Under the pieces are notes generated by a model. That model worked only from the letters and a program-made list of their open reading frames with translations. It made no database searches and was not told where the DNA came from. A DNA stretch of 64,000 nt, taken from contig CM062294.1 in NCBI GenBank assembly GCA_031216915.1, positions 163,883,455 through 163,947,454 on the forward strand, read 5' to 3'. The stretch comes from Pictodentalium vernedei (lineage: Eukaryota; Mollusca; Scaphopoda; Dentaliida; Dentaliidae). Every line of letters starts with the position of its first letter. The stretch's first letter is position 1. A program made the translations under genes and the position numbers. Positions 45,505 to 57,287 of the stretch are shown here, one piece after another.

Positions 45505-47393
45505 TTAGGGGCGAATTGTGCTAACGACTACGCTGTTAAAACTCTTTTCACAAATATAAAATTTGGCTAGTTTAGGCTATTTTTAGAGCCATTTGACGGA
45601 TTTACAGCAGTTTACTTAATGAATGCGGAAGCGGTTTAAAAAAAATATAATACACAAGAAAATGCATAAAACTGCCAGGTCTCCCAAGGAAGTTCTGGAA
45701 GGCGACTTGAATTTCGCCCCCAATGTAAGACAAGGTGCCTCGAGGAATGAGAAGGTGATTTCTTCACCCTAGTAGCCCACTCAGCTGACCCCTGATCTCA
45801 AAACTGTCCACATAATGGCTCAAATGCATAAAACAGCCAATTTTAAAACATATTGACAACTATTGTTCGATCAGGTAACGAAAAACGTTGGCACACTTGA
45901 TGACTTGCATAATTTACCTGGTTCGGTACTGGTCAAATAAGGTACCTTTTCAAACACACAATTTCTGATGTAAAAATATTACTGCCAGTTTCAACAGTTC
46001 TTGTACTTGTTGGCATGTGTTATGGCAAAACACATGTACATTGCATTTTTCGAAAACTTATGCAAAGACACCAACACACATCAGCAAATATTTTTTCCGA
46101 TTTTTTGTTTGCAACGAAATTAGGACACAGAAATGACGCCTGTTAGAGTCTCTGGAAAAATGCCAAACATTAAATTCGAGTAATGCTATGACCTATATTT
46201 TTTTAAACATGGATAATGTATTAACAAATAACAGCTGTTATTTTTCTTCATAACATTTTCGTTTTTAATAGAACTAAATTGTTTTTATGAGATTTGCATA
46301 ACCGGGCAAAAACCATTACCGGACAAACAACTGTATGTATATTTTTGTTGTAAAATCGTATTTTTATACCTATTCCATTTCATTTGATATCGATGAATAA
46401 AAATGTGTTTCGGTAATCAGTCTCCTGTTTTTTTAGAACGATTTCCACTAGAAAAGAAGGGGGCGAGTTGTCTCAAAAGTTGGGGTGAGTTGTCTCCAAT
46501 GTTGGGGCGACTTGTCTCAGGGGCGAGTTGTCTCATCCCCAGTTTGGGTAGAATTGTGGAGGCCGGCGGTATGGAGCGAAAGCAGAAATTGTGGAGGCCA
46601 GTTTGGTTGGAGGCCGGTTTGTTGTTTGTATGTAATTCGTTGTGGTAATCGAACGTTTTTGTTAATAGAACGTTTTATATAGTGTTCATAAAATGTAGCT
46701 GTACTTTCGATTTTCATACCAACACTTATGATTCTGAGTGAAAGTGAAATCCAGACGTTTCCAGGTAATGCGAAATTGGGAGACTAAATATGATGAAGCG
46801 TCCAATGTCCCAGAGCAGATCTGTGAATATCATATACGTGAAAGATATTTTAAAATTTTAACCATCTTGACCAAAAATATCTTTTTGTGCAAAACACGTG
46901 CGTTAAAACTTACTATAATTTCATCCATCGATTGTGTTGGCTTCCCAAACTGCAAAAATTGAAACAGAAAGTGCGGAGTTGACCTTCACCTTTCGGCCTT
47001 CACAATAAAGAAGAGAAATTTGAACTCGTAGCTTGTCGACTGTTCTCGTTATTCATGCATCGGCAGTATTTTGATTTACCAATAAATATTTTGATATATG
47101 AATAAATATTCACGAATTTGGATACCAATAAATATTTAATTGAACTGAATTGAACATTTTGTAGTTGGGATGTGTGCTGGACGAAAACTTCCACGCGAAC
47201 AAGTGCGGATCTCATTAAAAGGTGTATACCGATTCGAGAAAAGGTGTAGACAGGAATTTAAAAGTTCGAGAAAAATTGAATGCCGCCGCCCTTGTGGACC
47301 AAATTCTCAATATAAATTTTGTGTTACTCATGTTTGTGGGAGATGAAAAAAATTAAATTATTATGTTTTAGGGGGGTTATTTTAGAAATATCG
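45505..47393. other. Non-coding stretch with GGGGCGAGTTGTCTC repeats
   Basis: At 46460-46535, GGGGCGAGTTGTCTCA and close variants occur four times within 80 bp, followed by GTGGAGGCC twice. No gene recognised; frames over these repeats are not supported. Confidence 0.45.
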
Positions 47394-48473
47394 TGGGTGC
47401 ACGGGGGGGGGGGGGGGGGATATTATCATACTTGCTGGACGGAGCTGTAACTAATTCGTCTGCGTAACATTTAGATCTTTCTGTTCACTGCGATGGGATT
47501 TAACAGAAAGTTTTTGGGAGAGAAACCATTTATAATTTGAAAATAGTCTACAATAAAACAAACAATACTTAATCTTCTTTATATATATTTATTATTGCGT
47601 ATGCTTCATTAAATTGTCACTTTTCACACATTCAGAGGTATATTCAGTACTTTAAAACATAGTTTTTAAAAAAATACACTTAACGTCCTTTTTATCGGCA
47701 AAAAGTTGTGTTCAAGCTATTTTTTTTTTTGAACGGGGGTTCATAATTTATTTTCAGTTAGCGTTTCGCCAAACACATGCCGAGGTGATAATAAATATTA
47801 AAACCAACCATACATCAGTGGATGTTCTAGATTCCTGTATGTCCTACCCCAATGATACCTACCCAAAGCAACAGGAGCATATTAAGACTGGGGCCCCATG
47901 TGATCACTCCACCAATCCCTACGTGTGAGCTCCAAGTGGTTCGTCCTTAGGGGGGGGGGGGGGGGAGTGAGGGCCCCCAAAATGCAAACCGTAACTTACT
48001 GTTTTTAACCCCCACGTTTCCTCAGGAGGCACCAGAATCAATCTCAGAGCTTCAGAATTTGAAAAAAAAATATCTGGGGAAGGGGCCAGGTCCATGGGAG
48101 GGAATACGCCCAGTTCCATAGTTCAAGCCTTTGAAGTCTGCAGGCGTTAAATCGAACTTATCCACCACCCCCATTTCTAAAATATGGGAAATGGATTATA
48201 TATCAACAGGGGCGTAGCCAGGATTCTATAATGGGGGAGGGGGAAGCCATATTGGGGGGGGTGGCATGATATTTGGAAGGTCGTTGTGTGATTTCGCCAC
48301 CCCCCCCCCAAAAAAAGAACTGTCACACTGTATTTAAGCCCTACCTTTCTTCAAGTGGCACCAAACTCGATCCTCCCCCCCCCCCCAGAGTCTAATAACT
48401 TAATCTTCTTCCCAGTGGTGGGCCGGGGGGGGGGGGGGGTGGGCTCCCAAATGCAAACTGTCACTTATTGTTT

Positions 48474-49582
48474 TTAACCCTCACCTAGGCCTTCGATTGG
48501 GGATCCTCGCTCTGCCACTAGGGCCACCAAAGGCCCCGCTACCCGTAGAAATTTATCCCCCAATACCCGTTTCCCCACCCTGCTAAAATGCAGCCTGTCA
48601 CGCCCATACATGCTCGCATTGCCCCAAAACGTGTCCCAATGGTCGATAAAGGGTATTCCCAAGTCAACACAGTATTCCTCCAACTCCTCATTCAGCCCCA
48701 AAATCCCCGAGTTCCGTTCGTCCCCACCTCCAAGGACAGGAAGGACTCCGGATACAACTACTCTTGCATTCCTACTTAGCAATTTGCTGACTAAACCTCT
48801 ATACGACTCCACCAAACTTTCTTTCCCTGATATTGTTGGTCCCCCACATGGACCACCACTACCGGTTCCGATCCTGACCCTGCCACAATACCATCTACCC
48901 GGTCCCTCAGATCCTCCACCTTCGCCCCGGAAAGCACAAGACTGTTCGATTAGAACTATCGGGACCACAAACCACATTGTCGATCCCACGTACAATGCTA
49001 CTCCCCGCTACAACTAATTTTCTTCTGTCCCCAGTTCCTATATCATCTGCAACATGCCTCGCTTTGCATGCCTCCGGCCCCCCTTTCTCTTCACCACCCC
49101 TTACCCCTCATGTCCTAGCAACATCAGCAACCACCTCTTCTCCCCTCAATGTCCCGCTCACTCTCATCCCCAGGGGTGTCAGAATCTAAAACACTGAACC
49201 TGTTCTCTAAACACCGCCTAGCAACCTTGGCAGCCTTACGCCGACTCTGGCTTCCCGACACTACGCAGCCTTGTCCTGACGCAACCTTCCGAATTTTCCT
49301 ACTGGATCCCCCCATCCTCCTCAGTTACCCCCCCCCCCCCCCCACACACACACACACACACATCAAGTGTTCTCCCCCCCACGTTTCCTGCCTCCCAGTT
49401 TCCCCCTTGAATCCACAACGACCTTCCACCTCACCATCATAGGTAATCTTCAACGGTGTGATTCCAGATGCTCCAACCCTCATCAACCTCCCATTCAGCC
49501 CCGCAATTTCCAGCCCGAATCCAACACACTTCTTTAACTGTAAAATATCCCAGGAGTTCGCACACACCCCGCTGCTGTCCAT
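48474..49582 (-). pseudogene. SGNH-hydrolase-like protein gene inside the foldback element
   Basis: Minus strand. The first segment (49582-49325) gives SWDILQLKKCVGFGLEIAGL, possibly a short coiled coil, and then runs into a CA repeat. The next (49315-49124) is basic, followed by ENRFSVLDSDTPGDESE. Then, in another frame, come VVAGSSIVRGID (about 49000; block I with GSS instead of GDS) and VVVVHVG (about 48860). The frame 48474-48995 resumes with ARVVVSGVLPVLGGG, GIPFIDHWDTFW and RDRLHFSRVGKRVLG, the D-x-x-H block. Such domains occur in LINE ORF1 proteins. At least two shifts make it inactive. Catalysis is inferred from family only. Confidence 0.72.
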
Positions 49583-49663
49583 TGGCCGACCACCACCATA
49601 CTTCTAATCACACTGTCTGCACGCCTTTGTATCATCAATCTCCCTCACATGCACCCCTCGACC

Positions 49664-49674
49664 TTATATAAGGT
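49664..49674 (-). promoter_or_regulatory. Possible TATA box
   Basis: CCTTATATAAGG lies about 85 bp upstream of the first ATG (49582) of the SGNH-like frame. It is palindromic, so direction is not certain. It may be chance. Confidence 0.3.
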
Positions 49675-50934
49675 TAGTGAATTCTGGTCCCTATGGTGCC
49701 CCACCCACTGTCTCTGGACACTTCGTCCAGTGTACAATCACTGTACATGTTAATTCCCTTCTCTATATTCCCTGCCCAATAAGCACATACGATTACATTG
49801 AAAATGACATGTGAGCACAATCCCTACTGGTTTTCTCTGACAGGCAATCTCGCTCTTCAGGCTATTTTGAACTTGCACTCCAAGATTGGAAGAATTCCAA
49901 ATCTATTGGTTGTTAATTCCAGTCGCCCAGTATACATATTGTGTATGATACACACAAGGGCAGTGGGAGGAGGGGAAATGACCGAAGGTCCTAGTTAGGC
50001 CAGGAGGGGGGGGGGGGGGGGGAGAAACCCCACAACGACATTCCAAAATCATGATTGCCCCCCCCTCCCAACGGATAGCCCCCCTCCCACCATTATAGAA
50101 TACCCTGCTAGATATATAATCCATTTCCCATATTTTCGAAATGGGGGTGGGGGTGGGGGTGGGGGGGAGACAAGATCTACATAACGCTGGCATATGTCAA
50201 AGGCTTGAACTATGGAATTGGCGCATTCCCTCCCACGGTTGTGGGCCCTTTCCCGGATATTTTTTTCCTTCAAATTCTGAAGCTCTGAGATCGATTCTGG
50301 TGCCTCCTGAGGAAACGTGGGGGTTAAAAACAGTTAGTTTTGCATCCCCCGCCCCCATTGGGGGCTCACACATAGGGATTGGTGGAGTGAGCATAAGGGG
50401 TCCAGTCTTAATGGCTCCTGTGGGTATCATTGGGGTAGGACATAGAGCAATCTAGAACTAGTATCCACTGATGTATGGATGGTTTTAATATTTATTATAT
50501 CCTCGGCCCGTGTTAGGCGAAAAGCTAACAGAAAATAAATTATGAACCCCCGTTTAAAATAAAATAGCTTGAACACAACCTTTTGCCGGTAAAAAGGACG
50601 TTAAGTGTATAAAAAAAATACATTTTAAAGTACTAAATGTACTTCTGAACGTGTGAAGTGACAATTTAATGAAGCGTACGCAATATATAACGAAGATTAA
50701 GTATTGTTTGTTTTATTGTAGACTATTTTCAAATTATAAATGGTTTCTCTCCAAAAAACTTTCTGTTAAATCCCCTCGTAGTGAACAGAAAGATCTAAAT
50801 GTTACGCACACGAATTAGTTACCCGTCGAGCAAGTATGAGAATATTCACCCCGTCGTGCACCTCTGCTAATGTGTTGTTTTCTTTGCAGAAAATGGCGTG
50901 TCGATCAGTGCCGATAGCGAAATGATCTATTTTC

Positions 50935-51115
50935 TCTTGAAAATAGTCTACAATAAAACAAACAATACTTAATCTTCGTTATATATATTTATTATTGTGT
51001 GCGCTTCATTAAATTGCCACTTTTCACACATTCAGAGGTACATTTAGTACTTTAAAACGTAGTTTTTATACACTTACCGTCCTTTTTACCGGATACCGCC
51101 CTTTTTACCGGCAAA
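50935..51115 (+). repeat. Third copy of the foldback arm segment
   Basis: AAATAGTCTACAATAAAACA through CACTTACCGTCCTTTTTACC repeats the arm segment 47536-47700 in the same orientation, and is inverted relative to 50580-50735. It is separated from the right arm by about 65 bp. Confidence 0.8.
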
Positions 51116-53324
51116 AGGTATGTCCCCGTCAAGGGCCTGAAAATCATCAAAACACGTGATGGAAAATAACTTTAATGGTATTTATTCAGTATGAAATAGC
51201 ATAAGATAATAAATAGTTAGCATAGTATTTTTTAAATGTACAACACAGCATATCTTTCAAATATGTTTCTTGACATCTTGTGCTCTAATTTTATGACTAC
51301 TGATTGGCCAATTAAAACAATTTCCTTTAATTTTGCGATTATTCACGGTTAAGCACGATCGTGCGCCTTTCAACAAATACTTGCAAAATTATAATACATT
51401 AGAATAAATTTAATATAATTTAATATTATAATTGATCCTTTCAATGAACAACTGCAAAATTGAGAGATGTTGGTGCATTGTAAATTAATGTTTACTGATC
51501 AATAAACTAATTTCTACCAATGTTTGTCTATTGAGTATGTAGGGAAATCCTCTCAAAAAATTCCTTCCTCCAAACGGATTTGTGTAGAGTATATGGAGAA
51601 AGGGTCTTAGAGTCGAGCATCACTTTTTCCGTTTTCTCACTGGTCTGCAAGATCAGTTTAATTTAACGGAATGGTTCCTAAATCATCGGATTATTTTTCT
51701 TTTAATTCTACCTCAGAAAAGATATTATTTCCGGAGGGTTAATCACATTTGTTGTCATGCAAACAGTTTCTGGCTCACAAACTTTACTTCTCTGTTCAGG
51801 TCCCAAATCAAACTTTTGGCCAAGTAATTGTCAAGTATAATTGTTTTTCGCGCTTCGGGTAGATTAGCGAAAAACTGTTGTCTGTGCAGACACATTAGAA
51901 TACATATTCGTGCGCTTTTGAGCGCAGGGCGTTTTGATTGGTTAAGATGTCGTGCGTTTAACCAATTAAAACAGAGAGAAAGAAGTCTGGGAGTTTTCAT
52001 ATGTCCGGGAATTCATTTCTAGCCAGATGCTCGACGGGCTCATGTCTCACTTCCATTTCGGTTGTTAGGCTAACCAGTTATTTTAAAGGTGAGGATCTGA
52101 GCCTTACCTTGGGTAACTAACGCCTTGGCTTCAGTCACAGGTTTCCAGTGTTTTACTTTATACAGACTGCAATAAATAAATACCTTACTAAATTGAAATA
52201 CTGGTTTTTCCTGGCCGGCTCGGTTATCAAAACAGGGTTTTTGTTTAAGCTGATCAAACCTGCTGCAATGTCATCGTATGTATCAGAGTTCATTTACTGT
52301 TTATATATACTGTTTATATACCTCAACATGTTCCTATTGGTTGTCAATAAATTGCGAGCTCTGTCAGTAGCAGTCGCCCTGGCTATCGGTCACCCAAAAG
52401 TGTGTGTTCATTATTCGGAGTGAAAGACAGACATCCAATTAAAATCGGTTGTCAATGGATTTATGTGGAGTTCACGGCTGAGAACACAGCTGAACTCGGC
52501 TTTCTGTCTACACTTTTTAGTGAGTTTTTAAATGATTTTTCTAAAATAAACCCCCCAAAAAACAAAATAATATCATTTTTGTTACCTCCCACAAACATGA
52601 GTAAAATAAAGTTTATATTGAGAATTTGGTTCACCAGAACGGCGGCATTAAATTTTTATCGAACTTTCAGATTCATGTCTACACTTTTTTCCCGACTCGG
52701 ACTCGATCTACACTTTTTAGAGGAATGCCGGAAAAAAAACCCCTCAAGGCAAAAGACCCTCAGGAAAAAAACCCTCAAGAAAAAAAACCCTACTAAAAAT
52801 GACAGGGGTAGGAAAAAAACCCTACCTTTTTGAAGGCAATGGTATAAAAATATATCTATAGGTAAAACAATAGAAAAGATCTTTTCACGTATCAGAAATT
52901 TATTCCTTGCATTTTGAATCAAAATATATATCACACAGAAGTAAATATATATGCTTTTTCACCTTAAACCCAACACAATGTTTTACTTGAGACATGTCCA
53001 TGCATACGATTTTGCACCTTTCAGAAATCTGAATATTTAACGACCATGGATGAAATCACACACTGCATGGCCTCACAAAAGTTTACTCATGTTGTAAGCG
53101 ACTTTCATATTCGCCCAACTTATTCTAGTGATATTTTAGTAACATTTTTTCGTATAAGCGTATATTGTGAAAAGAACAAGCTGTGTTTGTAAGTCAAGAC
53201 AAAATAAGAGCCGGCTACATAATGAAAATAGAAACTCGGCTCTCAGAAGTGGGCGGTTAGCTTGTTTGATACAGTGTCCTATTAGTTAAGTATACCAAGA
53301 GCAGGAACGAGCCATAGAGTTGAT
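51116..53324. other. AT-rich non-coding stretch
   Basis: No gene recognised. At 52725-52830 the word AAAAAAACCCT recurs about six times (a low-complexity minisatellite). GTCTACACTTTTT occurs at 52506 and 52677. The frame at 52402-52833 owes its length to this repetition. Confidence 0.4.
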
Positions 53325-55260
53325 GTGGACTTACCGGGTTCCTCGTCAGTTAAAATGCGTGGCTCGGAAAATAGGGCAGCTCAGAGCCGCTTGGCAGAGA
53401 GAAAACACTGGCATGTTGCAGAATGCGAGTTGCCGCTCAGAGACGACACTGATACCTTCTCCACTTGTCTAAGTTTGACAGATGTTTTGCAAAGCGATAG
53501 AAATAGATGTGATAGCTCACATGGTGACGTTCCGAGGTTTCACCAGGCAACTGTGAAGACAGAGACCGCCCCACGAGTAATCTCGATGATCGAAAATGCA
53601 ACACTGGCTGGGAATTTAGGAAAACCACCGAAAGGCATTGTAATTATGTCAAGACCAGCAATTTATAATTCATTTGGATCAGGCTCTGAGTCAGCTGAAT
53701 CAGAATGTGGCAGCATGCAGATCAATAACTCAAAGGAAGTATCAAAATGGAAGAGCAACCAGAGAGATATCAGCATGGATGTCTATCCACCGAGATACTC
53801 AGATCACTTGAGTTACCATACGTTTCAAAAGTTTTGGTTTATGATAGTACAACGGATTCTACAGAAGTAATCACATTCCTAATAATACACCTGTTTCTGC
53901 TCATAGCCTAGTAGATTATGTAGCTTCGAGACTGAATAGAGCTGTAATGCCATTGAATAGCAGATATGACCAAGTCACGGGAATTAGTAAGAGAGCTCGT
54001 CGTTCTGAATGACAATGCCTGGCCTGCCAATTTAAGGTTAGGGCTTTTCAACAGCAGTTACCGTTACGCCAGGAGTCAGCCTGGACCATTTAGCCCCACG
54101 CCGGGGTCACTTCATATCCATGAGAGTACTGCTTTCCGACCAAGACAACAATCAGCAGACAACCCTATCTATTACCATGGTCAGCCATATTACAGTGTTC
54201 CCTTTAATAAACATCAGCATGTTGGACTCAGGGGTCACCTGGGCTCTCCTAAAATATCATTAAGTAGTTCAGTTCCAAACACTCATACAGGGGTACAAGC
54301 AAACCCAGATTCAGCTATACATAGAAGAGTCTATTAGTCAAGTGAAGATAACTATGACCGACAGGGTTACTCTCGCCATCCCACTGCCCAAGTCTCATCT
54401 TACAATCTTGTTACTCTGGAGCTAAAAACTAAAAGCAGATGGTACTACATTCATTAAAACTGTGGTTCTGGGGAGAACTCTCGTTACTCCTCGTGCTTTT
54501 GATAAATTATCTTCCATTGTCGATTATGAAACTCACTTTGAGAACTGTGCTGAAATCAATGAATGGGATAAGAGGGGGAACCTCTGCATCGGGCAAATGG
54601 TATTATAGGCACTGATGAACGAGTCTTAACAGACTTGTCTCAACTAAAGAGACGTGACTCAGCAAAGCTTTTAAACGCACGTAAAATCAGATTTCTACCA
54701 CCGAACCAGGCCCAGATGTTTCGCTCTGAATTACGAACAGTTCACAGAGAACAAAACCAATCTTTGCCAGATGTTGGGTACTCCATAAAAAGGAAGGTGA
54801 GTCTGGCTTACTCAACTGCCACACATGAGCTTCAGGATAGTGCGGCCACAGACAAATGTTGTGAAGCCAATGACACAGATATGGTGTGGAAAGTAGGAAT
54901 AAAACAAGCCACATCAAGTAACAACTTGGAAGCTGCCGTGCAACTACTAGTTGAACTTGAGGCATTAAGACGTTTAACTCGGGATAATCAAAGAAGTAAC
55001 AGGAACATGTAATGGCTGAAGAAATTTCTACGTATCACAAGAATCTATCTCGCCAAGTAGAACATTTGTCGAAACTGGATGATGACCTGAGAAGAGAATT
55101 TCGGTTCTCCAGAAACAGCCAGCTATATCAAGAACAACGACTGGGAAGTAAAAGTGACATAACAACCAATAAGAAACCATTCAAGTGCTTTAATTGTGGA
55201 TGCAAATGAAATACAACAGCTCTTTGCAGACAACTAAGGTGGAATGCTAGAGTGTCAAAA
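53325..55260 (+). pseudogene. Ty3/gypsy-type Gag remnant
   Basis: The first frame (53325-53870) is open but not family-specific. After frame breaks, 54440-54605 encodes IVDYETHFENCAEINEWDK. The frame 54635-55012 continues SQLKRRDSAKLLNAR, FLPPNQAQMFRSELRTVHRE and ELEALRRLTRDN, the pattern of the retrotransposon Gag capsid domain. The last frame (55012-55209) ends PFKCFNCGCK, the start of a CCHC zinc knuckle, with later residues out of frame. No protease, RT, integrase or LTR pair was found, so only the gag end of an element survives. Confidence 0.72.
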
Positions 55261-55674
55261 ACGGACGCTGACGTAGAGAGAGAACAAGGGACCTGGGAAT
55301 TTCAGCTTCTTTTAGTTCCAAAGGAGGAAGGGGAATTTTATAACAGCTGGACGTGGGGAGCCATCCGGCTTATGTGGCAGAGTTAGGGTTAATACTTGTT
55401 GGTCGCCTCGTGGCTGTGTGTTTGATAAAGGTTTCGGGACTTCGGTTTCCCCCAGACGTCTCTGGATTCTGTTGTGGTTCTGATCAGCCACGACCCCTTT
55501 TAATGGTGTCCCATCTTGTGGTTCAACACGGAAGAAAATAATTTACATGTAACACTCTAACACCCTGTAGAGGATTTCTCTCCATGTATATTCTTTATTC
55601 AAATTCTGTCCCCAATACTAACGAAACGTAGCCAATACCAATAATATTCTGTAGTGATGGTAGTTTATCTTAGA
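55261..55674. other. Non-coding stretch after gag remnant
   Basis: No pol sequence and no clear repeat. The junction with the minus-strand LINE lies just downstream. Confidence 0.4.
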
Positions 55675-55823
55675 GCAACAAGAGCTATTGCTGAAGGCAA
55701 TTCATACCCCCACAGCAGTGCTTGACCAATGAAGCATAAATGAATAAAACAAGTAATAAAAAAAAAAGTTATGAATATTCTCGGACGGACTCACACACGG
55801 ATGCGTGTAATCCAGTATACCCC
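55675..55823. mobile_element. Short pearl-like remnant
   Basis: CAACAAGAGCTATTGCTGAA, CATACCCCCACAGCAG, then GACGGACTCACACACGGATG and GTATACCCCC make a mini-element like 1505-1875 without its tandem units. It interrupts the C-terminal coding part of the minus-strand LINE: its translation replaces LINE residues after FRDEIDN. Confidence 0.5.
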
Positions 55824-56888
55824 CATTGTCAATCTCATCTCTAAATTTGAAGATTTCTGTTACTTTTGAGTTTCTATTTTCAAATTTTACAACTTTAGTT
55901 TTTGACTTATTAACTGGTAGATTATTTCTGTGCGAAAATACACTGAGTTTGTTTAAGCAATTTTGTAATCCGGAAGCACTCTGTGAAAATATAACTAAAT
56001 CGTCTGCGAAAGGAAGATGATTTACCTTCCTATCGTAGACAGTTATTGGATGACAAGAGTCATCAAAATACCCAGCTATATCACCGATAAATATTTTGAA
56101 GAGAGTCGGTGATAATATACATCCTTGTCTGACGCCGATATTCGACAGGCCCTGTGATGTCTTGACGAGATAGTTACTTGACTGATACATGGACTCAAGT
56201 ATATTTAGGGTAGTTCCTTCTATTCTCAAGCGATCTAGTTTAGCGAACAGAATTCTTCTATTAACAGAGTCAAGCACCTTTTTAAAGTACACAAAAGCCA
56301 CAAATAAAGGCCTCCCTAATTCTTTGTACTCTTGAACTGCTGTTTCGAGAATAAACATGCTATCAATTGTGTTATGTTTCTCTTAAAATCCAAATTGGTT
56401 GTTACTAATGACATCATTGTCATACAAATATTTATTTATTCTCGTATTAATCACCTTGTTGAAAAGCTTCCCCGTGGAGTTACTTACTGCTATTGCTCGG
56501 TAATTATTGGGATCACTCATATCGCCCTTTTTATGAAGGGTTGTTAATATAAATTCGCTCCAGTTAACAGGATAATGCCCCGATAGAAACGCCAGATTGA
56601 ACATTTTGGTTACGCCGTCGATTACGTACGGTACTATTATTTTTAAAAATTTATTGGATATGTTGTCGGAACCTGATGCTTTATTATTTTAAGTGTATGC
56701 AAACAACGTATTATTTCATTGGAGGTTATTACATTGTTATTTCGCGGAACCTCATATAAAACTTTATCAGCCGTAATTTCAGTACACCTCTGTTGGTTTG
56801 TTTTCTTACAGAACAAATGTTTAAAAACAATCAACTGCCGCTGTAGGGTATAACTTATTCTTAGTGTGTACTTTGGATTGAAGAGCAT
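55824..56888 (-). pseudogene. LINE reverse transcriptase (minus-strand element)
   Basis: Frame 56604-56383 gives WSEFILTTLHKKGDMSDPNN, YRAIAVSNSTGKLFNKVIN and NNQFGF. After a shift and stop, frame 56358-55702 gives FVAFVYFKKVLDSVNRRILF, where the first catalytic Asp of the usual FVDFKKAFD is Tyr. GVRQGCILSPTLFKIFIGDI and HLPFADDLVIFSQSASGLQN (catalytic DD kept) follow. Upstream, 56888-56643 contributes ITSNEIIRCLHTLK. GVRQGC with ADDLVIFS is common in marine invertebrate LINEs; clade not fixed. Confidence 0.87.
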
Positions 56889-57287
56889 TAATAGTTTGCC
56901 AATAATCTTTTAGATTGGAAGTCTGTAAATTTTGAAGTTTCAATGTAAGATTTTTGTAAAATAATTTCATCTAGCGTTTTGTAACTTTCTTGTAAAGTTT
57001 CTTGGCAGTGTAGAATTTCACTCTCAGATTATTATCATGTGGGTATGCTTTAATAAGATTAACAGCATTTACCATAACTTGTTTCAGATGTTTGCAGTCC
57101 TGATCAAACCGTCGGTTTTTCCTGCGACTCTGTGAAATACGTGATGAGATAAATTTAGTTGCCGCATTGTTGACGGATTAAAGTATGTCCATAAGTTCCT
57201 TTACGGCTGAGTCTGTCCCTTCTTTAGATATACTGAATGACCGCAATTTGAACAAATGTATTCTTTGTTGAAATAACGAATCATTCA

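Larger units (their letters stand above)
47394..50868. mobile_element. Foldback element with ~0.9-kb inverted arms
   Basis: The left arm at 47394-48310 is the inverse of the right arm at about 50015-50868. Landmarks are GTGCACGG at the outer ends, TAACATTTAGATCTTTCTGT, AAATAGTCTACAATAAAACA, CATACATCAGTGGATG-type sequence, and GAGGCACCAGAATCAATCTC with ATATGGGAAATGGATTATAT near the inner ends. The spacer of about 1.7 kb holds an SGNH-hydrolase pseudogene on the minus strand. Poly-G/poly-C runs occur at several arm positions. No transposase is seen and no target duplication could be fixed, so the class is unknown. Confidence 0.8.

Noticed and set aside
48588..49671. Proline-rich plus-strand frames
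   Set aside because: They are antisense to the SGNH-like gene and inflated by C runs and a CA repeat.
52402..52833. 143-codon frame with a lysine-rich tail
   Set aside because: The tail comes from the AAAAAAACCCT low-complexity repeat and the rest matches no family.
53325..55260. Complete gypsy retrotransposon or host Gag-derived gene
   Set aside because: No RT, integrase, protease or LTR pair was seen, and the Gag region is broken in several places, so neither reading holds.
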